This document shows, piece after piece, positions 1 to 8,002 of a stretch of DNA of 18,620 bases. Below the pieces are notes generated by a model. The model was given only the letters and a program-made list of their open reading frames with translations, was not told the DNA's origin and searched no databases. The first letter of the stretch is position 1. Every line of letters begins with the position of its first letter. Origin of the DNA: Dehalococcoidia bacterium (GTDB taxonomy: Bacteria > Chloroflexota > Dehalococcoidia > Plut-88900); NCBI GenBank assembly GCA_012270635.1, contig JAAXHX010000191.1:1-18620 (forward strand), written 5' to 3'. The position numbers and the translations under genes were made by a program.

Positions 1-407
1 GCCACCACAAGGATGAAGAATATGAGGGTGAGGCCGTCGTAGACGCGGTCCACGCCCACCGTTCCCAGCGCGGCGCTGGCGCTGACCCGCTCCCTGGTGG
101 ACAGGTAGTAGGAGCGCACCACCTCCCCCAGCCTCACCGGCAGGATGTTGTTGGCCATGTACCCCACTATAGTCACGGGATACAACCGGGCCACCGGCGC
201 CTCGGTCAGGTGTTTCAGCAGGTACTGCCAACGCAGGGTCCTGAACCACAACGACCCGAAATAGACGGCGATGGCCGGGACCACGTACAGGTAGTTCGCG
301 CCCCTGAGCGCGTCCCAAGTCTCCGAGTAGTCGATGCGGTAGAGGAAGAGGACGAGAAAGAGGGCGCTAACGGCCAGTCCCAGCCAGACCTTCTTAGACC
401 TTAGCAA
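1..407 (-). CDS. Lysylphosphatidylglycerol synthase-type flippase, N-terminal part (cut by window edge)
   Basis: My reverse-strand translation gives 135 codons that run off the window at base 1. It begins with basic residues (LLRSKKVW) and a hydrophobic helix (LGLAVSALFLVLFLY). The stretch NNILPVRLGEVVRSYYL follows, at about residues 86-102, and then GVDRVYDGLTL. These are hallmarks of the LPG_synthase_TM / UPF0104 integral membrane family (PF03706), known for lipid flippases and often linked to envelope glycan or lipid assembly. The start is set at TTG 407 because an in-frame TAA lies directly upstream; no clear Shine-Dalgarno is visible. It lies downstream of the Agl23-like and YYY membrane proteins on the same strand but has its own promoter-like sequence. 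Family assignment is good; the substrate is unknown. Confidence 0.8.
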   Translation of the reverse strand, partial: MLRSKKVWLGLAVSALFLVLFLYRIDYSETWDALRGANYLYVVPAIAVYFGSLWFRTLRWQYLLKHLTEAPVARLYPVTIVGYMANNILPVRLGEVVRSYYLSTRERVSASAALGTVGVDRVYDGLTLIFFILVV

Positions 408-440
408 TTACGGATGCGCCTTGAAAGTGGAGGTGATTTC

Positions 441-536
441 ATGGTCGGGAGGCGGGCTTTTGCACTCGCGGCCGTACGATATGACGACGGTCTCGGCTCA
501 ATTATAGGAAGGCCGCCTGCTATGGGCAACTTGTAG
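441..536 (+). CDS. Possible 31-residue small ORF with a very strong ribosome binding site
   Basis: An ATG at 441 is preceded by GGAGGTGAT (429-437 region), a nine-base match to the complement of the 16S rRNA 3' end, at normal spacing. The frame stays open for 31 codons to TAG at 534-536. The peptide begins MVGRRAFALAAVRYDDG; I recognise no family and see no clear membrane segment. It lies antisense to the flippase promoter and leader, in the gap before the 3' end of the Agl23-like gene. No convincing plus-strand promoter is visible. The Shine-Dalgarno is the only positive evidence, so this may be coincidence. Confidence 0.2.
   Translation: MVGRRAFALAAVRYDDGLGSIIGRPPAMGNL
501..529 (-). promoter_or_regulatory. 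Sigma-70-type promoter for the flippase gene
   Basis: On the minus strand a -35 TTGCCC (524-529) is followed after exactly 17 bp by a consensus -10 TATAAT (501-506). Transcription would start near 494, leaving a leader of about 87 nt before the TTG start at 407. It lies in the gap after the Agl23-like gene, so the flippase can be transcribed on its own. Confidence 0.55.
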
Positions 537-552
537 AGACGCGCCGCTGCCC

Positions 553-3228
553 CTACTCCTCTTCCGGTTCGAGGAGCACGGTATCCAGGCGGAAGAAGAC
601 TATCGCATCTTCAGAGTTTATCGGCTTGTCCTCCGCCAGCTCCCGATACAGGAAGTAGTCCCACCACTGACACCATGTGTCGGCGCTGCCCAGGGCCCTC
701 AGCAAATTGTCCAGGGGCAGGGGATTCGACCCGCTCTTATAGGTTGCGAATTCCGGGAACCACGCCCGATGCCCTATCCGCTCGCCCTCCCCGTAGGCCC
801 CAAGATACTCCGCCGAGGCCGGCTCGTTCCGGTAGTGCATCACAATCACCTCGGCCTCGGGGTCGGCGGTTAGGGGGCCGCAGGTGGCGTCGGAGGTGTT
901 GGCGTCGTAGCAGGGCCATTGCACGTTCTCGTAGTCGCGCAGGTACCATCGCCACGGGTAGCCGAACCCGCTGGTCCTGTCGATGATGATGGGCAGTAGG
1001 CGCCCCAGCCCCGTGTCCCGTGCCTTCTCCTCGATGTTCGCCATGGTCCGCGTTATGTCGGGGGTGGTCTGGGTGTATACGAGCATTTCGATGGGATAGT
1101 CGCCTGCGCCCGGCCTTCCGATGCCGTAAGCCGCCTCCACCCCCACCCGCACCGAGTGGAAGCCGACAAGCCCCATCGCCAGCAGACCGACGAATGCCCC
1201 CGCCCATCGAATGTCAAAGCGCGGCTTCCAGTCCACGCGGTCCAGCATCCGGCCAACCAGTCTCGCAGCCAGCAGGATAATGGGCAGCGCGGTATGTACC
1301 ATCAGCCACGGCATCTTCTCCCCCGCCGACGAGTAGAGAATGAGGGTTGCGGCAAGCCAGTAGAACAGGAACACATCCACCCGGGTCTCGGGGGTCAGGG
1401 ACTTGTAGGTTGTCAGCAGCAGGGCCCCGAAGAGGACGAGAGCGTTCAAGGGCTCCTGGGCTTGGCCCACGGATTCGAAGAAGCCAAGGCTGGTGGCGTC
1501 GAACAGCCTCGGGGCAGCCCAGTTGATCAACAATAGAAGCAGCGCGGCGACGTTTGCGACGAAAATCCTGCTTCCCAGGAACGCTTTGTCCATGGCCACT
1601 GCGTAGGTCGCCAGGATGAAGGCCGCGCCCAGCAGCATCAGACCGCCGATGATGAATCTCGTATCCGGCTCGTTAGGCATCCAATAGCTGTACAGGACGA
1701 GGGCCGCGGCAAAGGCCCAGAACAGGGCCTGGTATGCTATCAGCCCCAACTTCAAGGCTGACTTTCGTTTCAAAACGAGCCACAGCCCACCGCCGAGGAC
1801 GATCGCCAGGGCCAGGAATTCGTAGGCCGTGGTCATAACCAGGTAGTAGTACCACGGCTGGGCCCCCCTCCTCACCTCCTGCTGGGCGATCCAGTACCCC
1901 AACGACTGCCATAGCCCGCTCCCCAGGCCCTGAGCGGTATTGGTGAAGAAGGTCGTGAACAGTACGAGGAAAATCGACCAGAAGATGGCGCCTGATACCA
2001 GGAACTTCCTGCGGTCCCACTTGATCCCGATATAGACGCTTATTGCAAAGAGGTAGATGACAATGCCGAGGGCTATCGCGAGGCTGACGTTGCCCGAGGG
2101 CGTGCCGTCGGGGATGCCCAGCACGTGGTTTTCGCTCGCGCCGCCGTGGCCGTTGGGGTTGGCAAGGGTCAGGCCCAAGGGATCCTGGAATACGGCCGCG
2201 GCGGCCCCCATGAGGGGAAGGGGGAGCAGGACGAACAGGGGCCAGGGCGTCCGTCGGAGCGTCTGCACCAACGGCAGGTCTCTGAAAGCTCCACATAGGT
2301 CCAGTCGACTATGGAAATGCGACCGGCGCAGCATCCATAGCCACGGAAGAAGCCCGACGTACACCCCCATCGCGACGCCCAGGGAAACGAGGCTGAAGGT
2401 AAGGTCCACCCTCCCAACGACGTCGTAGATGTCGAAGGACCAGAAGACCGCGGAGACGACCCAGGCCGCAAAGAGGGTGAATACCAAGGGATAGGGTGCA
2501 ATCCGGCCCCCGAGCCACCTGGCGCTTTCCACCACTCTGTCTAGGGCTTCCCGAAGTATCCGGGGGCCTGGCATTTTATTCGCCGCGCCCGTGGGCCCCA
2601 CCTCGGCCTCCGGGTCCCCCGGCTCGCCTTTCAACCACAGCAGCAGGAAAAACCCGACCATGATGAGCATCAGGATGAACGTGCTCTCCTTGGTCGCGAA
2701 GGCCATGCTCAGCAGCGCGGCGGACGCGTACAGGTGCCTCGCCTTCCGACCCGACGCATATTGCCAGAGGCATACGACCAGGCCTAGGGTCCAGACGGCC
2801 ATGTAGGCGTCGTTGCGGGCGAAGCGGGTGAAGTAGAGGATGGTCGGGGAGAGGAGGAGCATCAGGCCGGCCAGCATGCAGGCCCAGCGGCCAAGGAAGC
2901 TCCGCAGGAAGAATGGGAGCCCCACGAGCGCTACGCCGAACGCTGCCGCCAACCCCCGAGCTGCCACCTCGCTCTCTCCGAACAGGTTGAAGAAGAGGTT
3001 GATGCCGAAGAATTGGAAAGGGCCGTGGGTAAGGGGGTTGTGTTGGTATGCGTTGAAGAAGTCGAGGGCGAAAAAGGCATGGATGCTTTCGTCGTGGTGC
3101 ATGGCCCGGGTCCCGAGGTCCCAGAACCTGGTCACCGCGGCCAGGGCCATCAAGAGCACGTAATAGAGGACTTCCCAGGCAGGGACGCCTCGAAGCCATC
3201 CGAATAGACGTGCCCTCATCGGGTCCAA
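553..3228 (-). CDS. Agl23-like (TIGR03663) polytopic membrane protein, GT-C glycosyltransferase type
   Basis: This is an 891-residue protein with many hydrophobic segments. Near the N terminus it carries HHDESIH (44-50) and HNPLTHGPFQFF (63-74) in the first large loop, where GT-C enzymes such as PMT/ArnT keep acidic catalytic residues. The soluble C-terminal part has GYPWRWYLRDYE (756-767), typical of TIGR03663, the 'flippase activity-associated protein Agl23' family. That family is known from Chloroflexota and archaea and is often found beside YYY/DUF2298 proteins. It probably transfers a sugar from a polyprenyl-phosphate donor outside the membrane; this is inferred from the fold, and the substrate is unknown. 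The start is TTG 3228, with AGGAGG only about 3 nt upstream. ATG 3219 is an alternative about 12 nt from the same site. The gene follows the DUF2298 gene after 55 bp, so they are probably one operon. Confidence 0.88.
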   Translation of the reverse strand: MDPMRARLFGWLRGVPAWEVLYYVLLMALAAVTRFWDLGTRAMHHDESIHAFFALDFFNAYQHNPLTHGPFQFFGINLFFNLFGESEVAARGLAAAFGVALVGLPFFLRSFLGRWACMLAGLMLLLSPTILYFTRFARNDAYMAVWTLGLVVCLWQYASGRKARHLYASAALLSMAFATKESTFILMLIMVGFFLLLWLKGEPGDPEAEVGPTGAANKMPGPRILREALDRVVESARWLGGRIAPYPLVFTLFAAWVVSAVFWSFDIYDVVGRVDLTFSLVSLGVAMGVYVGLLPWLWMLRRSHFHSRLDLCGAFRDLPLVQTLRRTPWPLFVLLPLPLMGAAAAVFQDPLGLTLANPNGHGGASENHVLGIPDGTPSGNVSLAIALGIVIYLFAISVYIGIKWDRRKFLVSGAIFWSIFLVLFTTFFTNTAQGLGSGLWQSLGYWIAQQEVRRGAQPWYYYLVMTTAYEFLALAIVLGGGLWLVLKRKSALKLGLIAYQALFWAFAAALVLYSYWMPNEPDTRFIIGGLMLLGAAFILATYAVAMDKAFLGSRIFVANVAALLLLLINWAAPRLFDATSLGFFESVGQAQEPLNALVLFGALLLTTYKSLTPETRVDVFLFYWLAATLILYSSAGEKMPWLMVHTALPIILLAARLVGRMLDRVDWKPRFDIRWAGAFVGLLAMGLVGFHSVRVGVEAAYGIGRPGAGDYPIEMLVYTQTTPDITRTMANIEEKARDTGLGRLLPIIIDRTSGFGYPWRWYLRDYENVQWPCYDANTSDATCGPLTADPEAEVIVMHYRNEPASAEYLGAYGEGERIGHRAWFPEFATYKSGSNPLPLDNLLRALGSADTWCQWWDYFLYRELAEDKPINSEDAIVFFRLDTVLLEPEEE

Positions 3229-3283
3229 TGCCCTCCTGCCCGGTCAGCCATGCCGGTGGTGGTCTGTACCCGACCCAGGCCGG

Positions 3284-5677
3284 TCAATTCTGCCTCACTT
3301 TGTATATGGTGATGTCTCCCGCCTGGAAAGCGCGGTCCATGAACTCGTCGAAAGTCGTCGTTGCGCCCAGCCCATAGAGGTCGCGTTCCAGCCCGCCGAC
3401 ATAGACGTATTCAGCATCGTACTTATCAAGCAGGGCCTCTACCACCGAGGCGTCGTTCTCAGTGTAGATGGACTTGACGTCGTCCGCCCTCTCCCGAAAC
3501 CCGCGCCGGCTGCCTCGCCACTGGTGCTCGTGTCCCGCCCAGCCCAGAAGCGTCGGAACCCCGGTACGGCCCGACACCCGCGAATAGTCAGGCTGGTAGT
3601 CCCCGCCGGGTATGCCGTCCTCATCCATTGCCACGGCCTCCACCAGCACCGAGTCGGGGCCCGAGTCTTCACGAATGAATTCCAGGGCCCGGACCTCCGC
3701 AGCCCCGGGTGGGCCGAGGAAAGCCAAGCCGTTCAGGGTCGGGTCCGCCGAAAAAGAGTTGGTCTTATCGTTCAACGCTCCCAAGGGAAACATGGCCGAC
3801 GCGATGATTAGCAATCCTATCAGGCCCGCGGCTGACACGCCCACCGCTCTTTTGTAGACCCCTGACCAACCCCACCCCGAGACCAGATAGTACACGCCAA
3901 AAGCCGACCCTGCAGCCAGCAGTATCCAAGCCTGGTAGTAGAACTTGAACACGGTGTTCATCCTGTTGCCGAAAACGTCTACGATGCGGAAAAGTTCCGG
4001 GCCCAGGGTTGCCAGCAGCCCCAGGAAAACTAAGACGAGCGCGAAGGTTACGGGAGTGCGGGATTCGTCCGCGGAGTTAAGCCTGAATTTGAGTATGAGC
4101 CACAACGCCAAGCCTAAAATCAGGATGAGGGGCAACGTTCCGAGGAACCGCCGGCCAATCTCCTCAAGGCTCCTTACCGCATCACCCCCCACAAGGCCGA
4201 TGGCAAGGACGATTACTGTCCACACTGCAAAGGGAACGAGGACAAGCGATGTGCCGGAGTGCCAAAGTCGCTCGGCGTCGGGCCTAGAGCGAAGGTAGCG
4301 CAGGGCCAGCGCCAGTAGGAACGAGATGCTTATCAGCAGAAACAGCCCTAAGACCAGCCAGTAGTGGATGTACCGGGTGTGGACTCCATCCACGGGGAGC
4401 GCCCAGGGGAACAGGGGCGAGGACCTGTCTCCCAGGTAGAAGGGGAGGTACAGGACCAGAGCCGCGCCCACAAGGGCCACGGCGAACAATCCCCAGTCCC
4501 GGAGCTGCTTACTACCCCAACCCACTCCCAGCCGATAGTTGGAGATGAAGGTCGCTCCCAGGAAGAGCGCCAGTCCCAGCGGAAGGTCCCAGCTATTCAG
4601 AAATCCCAGCCCCCCGAGACAGAGCGCCGTTGCCAGAAACGCCACTTTATTGGTCCTAATCCACGTCAACTTGAACATCTGCCCGGATGTCAGGGAGACG
4701 AGCCCCAGGCCCAGGGCCAGAAGCAGGAAGGGCAACGACATCAAGTGGGGGTGCAGGTCTCCCAGCATGAAGCTGAAGCTGGGGAACTCCGTGATCGCGG
4801 GCGTCGAGCCCCCTTCCGAGGCTTGTACAACCCGGGTGGTGCGCCACCACCACCAGAAGTCTTGGGGAAACCAGGAGGTGGCCTCCGGCGCAGTCGTCGC
4901 TCCCTCTACCCCAATCCACTGCCACACGCCATCGCCGCCTATGCCACGGGCGCGGGCCATCTCGGCAACCGACTGAAAGTTCCCCATCCACACTACCAGC
5001 ACGGCTCCCAGGAGTCCGGCGGCTGCCGGAACGCCCTTTCCACCTCCTTTGCTGCGCCGATGAATGCCCACCATCTCATACACGATGCCAAAGGCCCCGA
5101 CCGCCGACAACGCGAACAGCAAAGCAATCGCCAGGTTGTATGCGACCCCCGGCTCCACGCCCGTCACCTTAGTCAACGCTCCGTGCATTACGTACCCGAA
5201 GTAGTAGTAGCTCACCGAATGTCCACTCAGCCAGGGGTCCTGGGGGGGCATGGATTCGGCTCTAACCACCGAGTTGAGAAGGGCAAAGTCCATGGGTTGC
5301 TCGGTGTGGTTTATGGCCGGGTCGTAGGCGCGGACTGCGGCCCAGCCGGCAAAGGCTCCTATGAACAGCGCGTCTACGATGACTATCGTCCATCGGTGGT
5401 TCCGAAGGTATTGCCGGAACTCGTCTATCCTCTTCCTGATAAGCAGGAAGGAACCGGCCGCCAGAAGCGCCCCCAAACCCGACACCCAGTGCCGGTCCAG
5501 GGGCACGATGCCCGTGAGCCCCACAATCCAGACCAGGAAGCTGAAGAGCAGTATCCCCAGCGGCTTGGCGAAGGCATAACCGCCGAAGGGCAGTCGCGAG
5601 AATAGTACGAAGATGACCGGTAGGGCGATGAAGCCCAGGGCCTCGACGGCGAGGGCCCAGGATATGAAGTCGGTCAT
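3284..5677 (-). CDS. DUF2298 / Chlor_Arch_YYY-domain membrane protein
   Basis: This is a 797-residue polytopic membrane protein. It carries the family signature at about 124-162: HTEQPMDFALLNSV, then DPWLSGHSVSYYYFGY with the run of tyrosines that gives the YYY family its name (TIGR03662, DUF2298). A loop near residues 290-315 with EFPSFSFMLGDLHPH is also typical. The topology resembles GT-C glycosyltransferases. The family occurs mainly in Chloroflexota and archaea, frequently next to Agl23-like proteins as here, so a joint role in making or modifying a surface glycan is likely but unproven. The ATG at 5677 has only a weak ribosome binding site. Upstream lies a strong hairpin that may end ftsY transcription, so this gene probably begins its own unit; I could not identify its promoter. 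Confidence 0.88.
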   Translation of the reverse strand: MTDFISWALAVEALGFIALPVIFVLFSRLPFGGYAFAKPLGILLFSFLVWIVGLTGIVPLDRHWVSGLGALLAAGSFLLIRKRIDEFRQYLRNHRWTIVIVDALFIGAFAGWAAVRAYDPAINHTEQPMDFALLNSVVRAESMPPQDPWLSGHSVSYYYFGYVMHGALTKVTGVEPGVAYNLAIALLFALSAVGAFGIVYEMVGIHRRSKGGGKGVPAAAGLLGAVLVVWMGNFQSVAEMARARGIGGDGVWQWIGVEGATTAPEATSWFPQDFWWWWRTTRVVQASEGGSTPAITEFPSFSFMLGDLHPHLMSLPFLLLALGLGLVSLTSGQMFKLTWIRTNKVAFLATALCLGGLGFLNSWDLPLGLALFLGATFISNYRLGVGWGSKQLRDWGLFAVALVGAALVLYLPFYLGDRSSPLFPWALPVDGVHTRYIHYWLVLGLFLLISISFLLALALRYLRSRPDAERLWHSGTSLVLVPFAVWTVIVLAIGLVGGDAVRSLEEIGRRFLGTLPLILILGLALWLILKFRLNSADESRTPVTFALVLVFLGLLATLGPELFRIVDVFGNRMNTVFKFYYQAWILLAAGSAFGVYYLVSGWGWSGVYKRAVGVSAAGLIGLLIIASAMFPLGALNDKTNSFSADPTLNGLAFLGPPGAAEVRALEFIREDSGPDSVLVEAVAMDEDGIPGGDYQPDYSRVSGRTGVPTLLGWAGHEHQWRGSRRGFRERADDVKSIYTENDASVVEALLDKYDAEYVYVGGLERDLYGLGATTTFDEFMDRAFQAGDITIYKVRQN

Positions 5678-5725
5678 TCCGGGTTAACCCCGGTCATGGA
5701 ATACTCATCCATGGCGTTCATTAAA

Positions 5726-5756
5726 CCGATGCGTCCGCCTGAGGCGGACGCATCGG
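5726..5756 (-). terminator. Perfect 14-bp inverted repeat, possible terminator after ftsY
   Basis: CCGATGCGTCCGCC (5726-5739) and its exact reverse complement (5743-5756) flank a 3-nt loop. Read on the minus strand, the hairpin lies 39 nt past the ftsY stop and is followed by TTTAA, a weak T-run. It could stop ftsY transcripts. The near-symmetric core TCCGCCTGAGGCGGA also looks like a dispersed palindromic repeat, but no second copy is present in this window. Confidence 0.5.
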
Positions 5757-5794
5757 CTCAATCTGGCCCCTCGTCGGGTGTTGGGGGCAAAGCT

Positions 5795-6730
5795 CTATCC
5801 CAGCAAGGCAGACACGAACTCTTCCGCGTCAAAGGGAGCCATATCGTCGGGGCCTTCGCCCGTGCCTATGAACCTGATGGGGATTCCAAGCTCATCGCAG
5901 ATGCTCAGGACCACGCCGCCCTTTGCGGAGCCGTCCAGCTTGGCCAAAAAGATTCCCGTGACTCCCGCCGACTCGATGAACTGTCGGGCCTGGGCGACCG
6001 CATTTTGCCCGACCACAGCGTCCAGCACCAGTACCACCTCATGGGGCGCCGACGGGTCGAACCGGCTCACCACCCGTTTGATCTTCTGGAGCTCCTGCAT
6101 GAGGTTGTACTTGGTGTGCAGCCGACCTGCGGTGTCGACTATTACGAGGTCGGCCTTCCGGTTTCGGGCGCTGCTCAGGGCGTCGAAGGCGACGGCCCCG
6201 GGGTCCGACCCCTGCTGATGGGCCACGACATGCGCCCCCGACCTCTCCCCCCAGACCTCCAGCTGCTCGATGGCCGCGGCCCGGAAAGTGTCAGCAGCGG
6301 CCAATACGACGCTCTGCCCCTCGGCGCCGTAGGCCCGGGCCAGCTTGCCTATGGACGTCGTCTTGCCGCCTCCGTTCACCCCCACCACCAGGACCACGCC
6401 CGGCCCTCCGTCAACCGACGACAGGAACTCGCTATCGCCCGCGGCCTTGGACAGGATGGCCGCCATCTCCTCCCGGAGTGCGGCCCGTATGTCGTCCGGC
6501 TTGCCGAGCCGCTCGCCCTTGACCCGCTCCCGCAGGGTCTCGGAGAGCCGGGTGGAGGTCCTGACCCCGACGTCGGCGGAGATCAAGAGCTCCTCGAGGG
6601 TCTCCCAAAACTCCTCGTCGATTTTGGGGGTGTTGAACGCCCCGACAATTCGCCGGAAGAACCCCCGCTTGGTCCGCTCGAGGCTTTCCTCAGTCTTCTT
6701 TTCTCGTCTCCCGAGTCTTAAGAACGGCAT
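5795..6730 (-). CDS. ftsY: Signal recognition particle receptor FtsY
   Basis: FtsY is the membrane-associated GTPase that receives SRP-ribosome complexes and hands them to the Sec translocon. The 311-residue protein has a helical N domain (about 25-105) and a complete G domain: P-loop GVNGGGKTTS (117-126), DTFRAAA (147-153), DTAGRLHTK (199-207), AKLDGSAKGG (263-272) and a closing GTGEGPDDMAPF (289-300). Two motifs vary from the usual form: the P-loop reads GGGKTTS rather than GTGKTTT, and the base-recognition motif starts with Ala instead of Thr. Both keep the essential lysine and aspartate. The long acidic A domain of E. coli FtsY is absent, as in many bacteria. The first ATG is used; no Shine-Dalgarno is seen and the predicted leader is only about 10 nt. 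The SRP RNA gene lies about 10 kb away in the same window. Confidence 0.95.
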   Translation of the reverse strand: MPFLRLGRREKKTEESLERTKRGFFRRIVGAFNTPKIDEEFWETLEELLISADVGVRTSTRLSETLRERVKGERLGKPDDIRAALREEMAAILSKAAGDSEFLSSVDGGPGVVLVVGVNGGGKTTSIGKLARAYGAEGQSVVLAAADTFRAAAIEQLEVWGERSGAHVVAHQQGSDPGAVAFDALSSARNRKADLVIVDTAGRLHTKYNLMQELQKIKRVVSRFDPSAPHEVVLVLDAVVGQNAVAQARQFIESAGVTGIFLAKLDGSAKGGVVLSICDELGIPIRFIGTGEGPDDMAPFDAEEFVSALLG

Positions 6731-6746
6731 GGCTGCACCATAATCG

Positions 6747-6776
6747 ATGTTACCACCGGCTAAAAAACGCGGTCAA
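6747..6776 (-). promoter_or_regulatory. Promoter for ftsY
   Basis: On the minus strand TTGACC (6771-6776) is followed after 18 bp by TAACAT (6747-6752). Transcription would begin near 6740, only about 10 nt before the ATG at 6730, implying a very short leader without a ribosome binding site. Confidence 0.5.
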
Positions 6777-6789
6777 CAAGCCCCACTCA

Positions 6790-6818
6790 TTGACACCCCT
6801 GCCGCCCCTTCTTATTCT
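6790..6818 (+). promoter_or_regulatory. Promoter for the nitronate monooxygenase gene
   Basis: A consensus -35 TTGACA (6790-6795) is followed after 17 bp by -10 TATTCT (6813-6818). The predicted start of transcription is near 6825, giving a leader of about 29 nt that contains AGGAG (6843-6847). The -35 lies 13 bp from the ftsY -35 on the other strand, so the two promoters are back to back. Confidence 0.6.
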
Positions 6819-6853
6819 TTCTCCGGTTAGAACCCTCGCTCCAGGAGTTTGCC

Positions 6854-7978
6854 ATGCCCGCTCCGACTTTGTGGACGCCCCTATGCGACCTGCTCGGGAT
6901 AAGGTTTCCCGTGCTCCAGGCGGGCATGGTTCCCGGCGGCTCTCCCGAGCTGGCCGCCGCCGTGTCCAATGCAGGGGGCCTGGGCGTGCTCGGGGCGTCC
7001 GGCTGGGAGCCCGAGGACATCCGCGAGAAGATACGCTGGATCCGAGACCACACCAACAACCCTTTCGGCGTCGACCTCCAGCTCCCGGTGTCCATGGCCG
7101 AGGTGGACGACAACCGGGAAGAGGTGAAGGCCACCATCCCCCTTGACTACCCCGACCACGTCGCCTGGGTGAGTGAGGCCGCCCAACGGCACTCCATCCC
7201 CGCGGCCAAGGCAGGCAAGTCCTTCGCATATAACCCGGCCTTCATCCGGCGGCAGGTGGAAGTGATACTTGAAGAAGAGGTCCCCGTATTCGTATCGGCC
7301 CTCGGGCCGCCGGGCTGGATGACCGAGGATGCCCACAAGCTGGGGATCAAGGTCATCGGGATGGCGGGAAGCCCCCGACACGCCCGCCGGCACGTCGAGG
7401 CGGGCGTGGACGTGGTCGTGGCCCAGGGCAACGAGGCCGGAGGGCATACCGGCAGGATAGCAACGATGGTGCTCGTCCCCCAGGTGGTGGACGCCATTTC
7501 GCCGACTCCGGTGATCGCCGCCGGGGGGATCGGGGATGGGCGGGGCGTTGCCGCCGCGCTCTCCCTCGGGGCCCAAGGAGTGTGGTGCGGCACCCTCTTC
7601 CTGTCCGCCGACGAGGCCGCCGTGCCCGACATCCATAAGCGCCGCATCGTCGAAAGCAGGTCTGAGGACTGGGTCATCAGCCGTCTCAGCACCGGCAAGA
7701 CCGCCCGATATTTCAACAACGTCCTGGTCCGGGAGTGGGAAGAGTCGGGGCTACAGGCCCTCCCCATGCCCCTGCAGGGAATGTTGATCGAGGACATGGA
7801 GCAGGGCGTGGTTGAAGGGCATCTGGAAGAGCTGGAGTTGAACTCCGGGGGGCAGGTCGGGGGACTGATAGCCAAGCGCAGGCCCGCGGCCCGAATCGTT
7901 GAAGACCTGGTGGCGGAGGCTTCGGAAGCCCTGTCACGACTCGGACGCTACTCCACCGGCCCGAGAACCTCCGCCTAG
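6854..7978 (+). CDS. Nitronate monooxygenase family flavoprotein
   Basis: This is a 374-residue TIM-barrel FMN enzyme of the nitronate monooxygenase / 2-nitropropane dioxygenase family (PF03060), which oxidises alkyl nitronates. Visible signatures are FPVLQAGM (18-25), GGLGVLGASG (41-50), QGNEAGGHTG (191-200) with the expected catalytic base His198, AAGGIGDGRG (222-231) for FMN phosphate binding and GAQGVWCGTLFL (239-250). The ATG at 6854 has AGGAG six bases upstream and a consensus promoter. A gene for a PaiB-type FMN protein follows after 24 bp, probably in the same transcript. The family also includes enoyl-ACP reductases (FabK type) and uncharacterised members, so the natural substrate is not fixed by sequence alone. 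Confidence 0.9.
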   Translation: MPAPTLWTPLCDLLGIRFPVLQAGMVPGGSPELAAAVSNAGGLGVLGASGWEPEDIREKIRWIRDHTNNPFGVDLQLPVSMAEVDDNREEVKATIPLDYPDHVAWVSEAAQRHSIPAAKAGKSFAYNPAFIRRQVEVILEEEVPVFVSALGPPGWMTEDAHKLGIKVIGMAGSPRHARRHVEAGVDVVVAQGNEAGGHTGRIATMVLVPQVVDAISPTPVIAAGGIGDGRGVAAALSLGAQGVWCGTLFLSADEAAVPDIHKRRIVESRSEDWVISRLSTGKTARYFNNVLVREWEESGLQALPMPLQGMLIEDMEQGVVEGHLEELELNSGGQVGGLIAKRRPAARIVEDLVAEASEALSRLGRYSTGPRTSA

Positions 7979-8002
7979 CGCCCAACCCCGTAGAGACCTC
8001 GA

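Noticed and set aside
408..425. Repeat relationship between TTACGGATGCGCCT here and TTACGGATGCACCT at 16859-16872
   Set aside because: A 13-of-14 match between two places is expected by chance at this window size; no longer homology surrounds it.
4364..5605. 413-residue plus-strand open frame antisense to the DUF2298 gene
   Set aside because: Its composition is biased to Gln/Gly/His/Arg without domain signatures, while the minus strand encodes a clear membrane family member.
5696..6721. 341-residue plus-strand open frame covering ftsY
   Set aside because: It is longer than ftsY itself, but the minus strand carries every SRP GTPase motif; the plus frame shows none.
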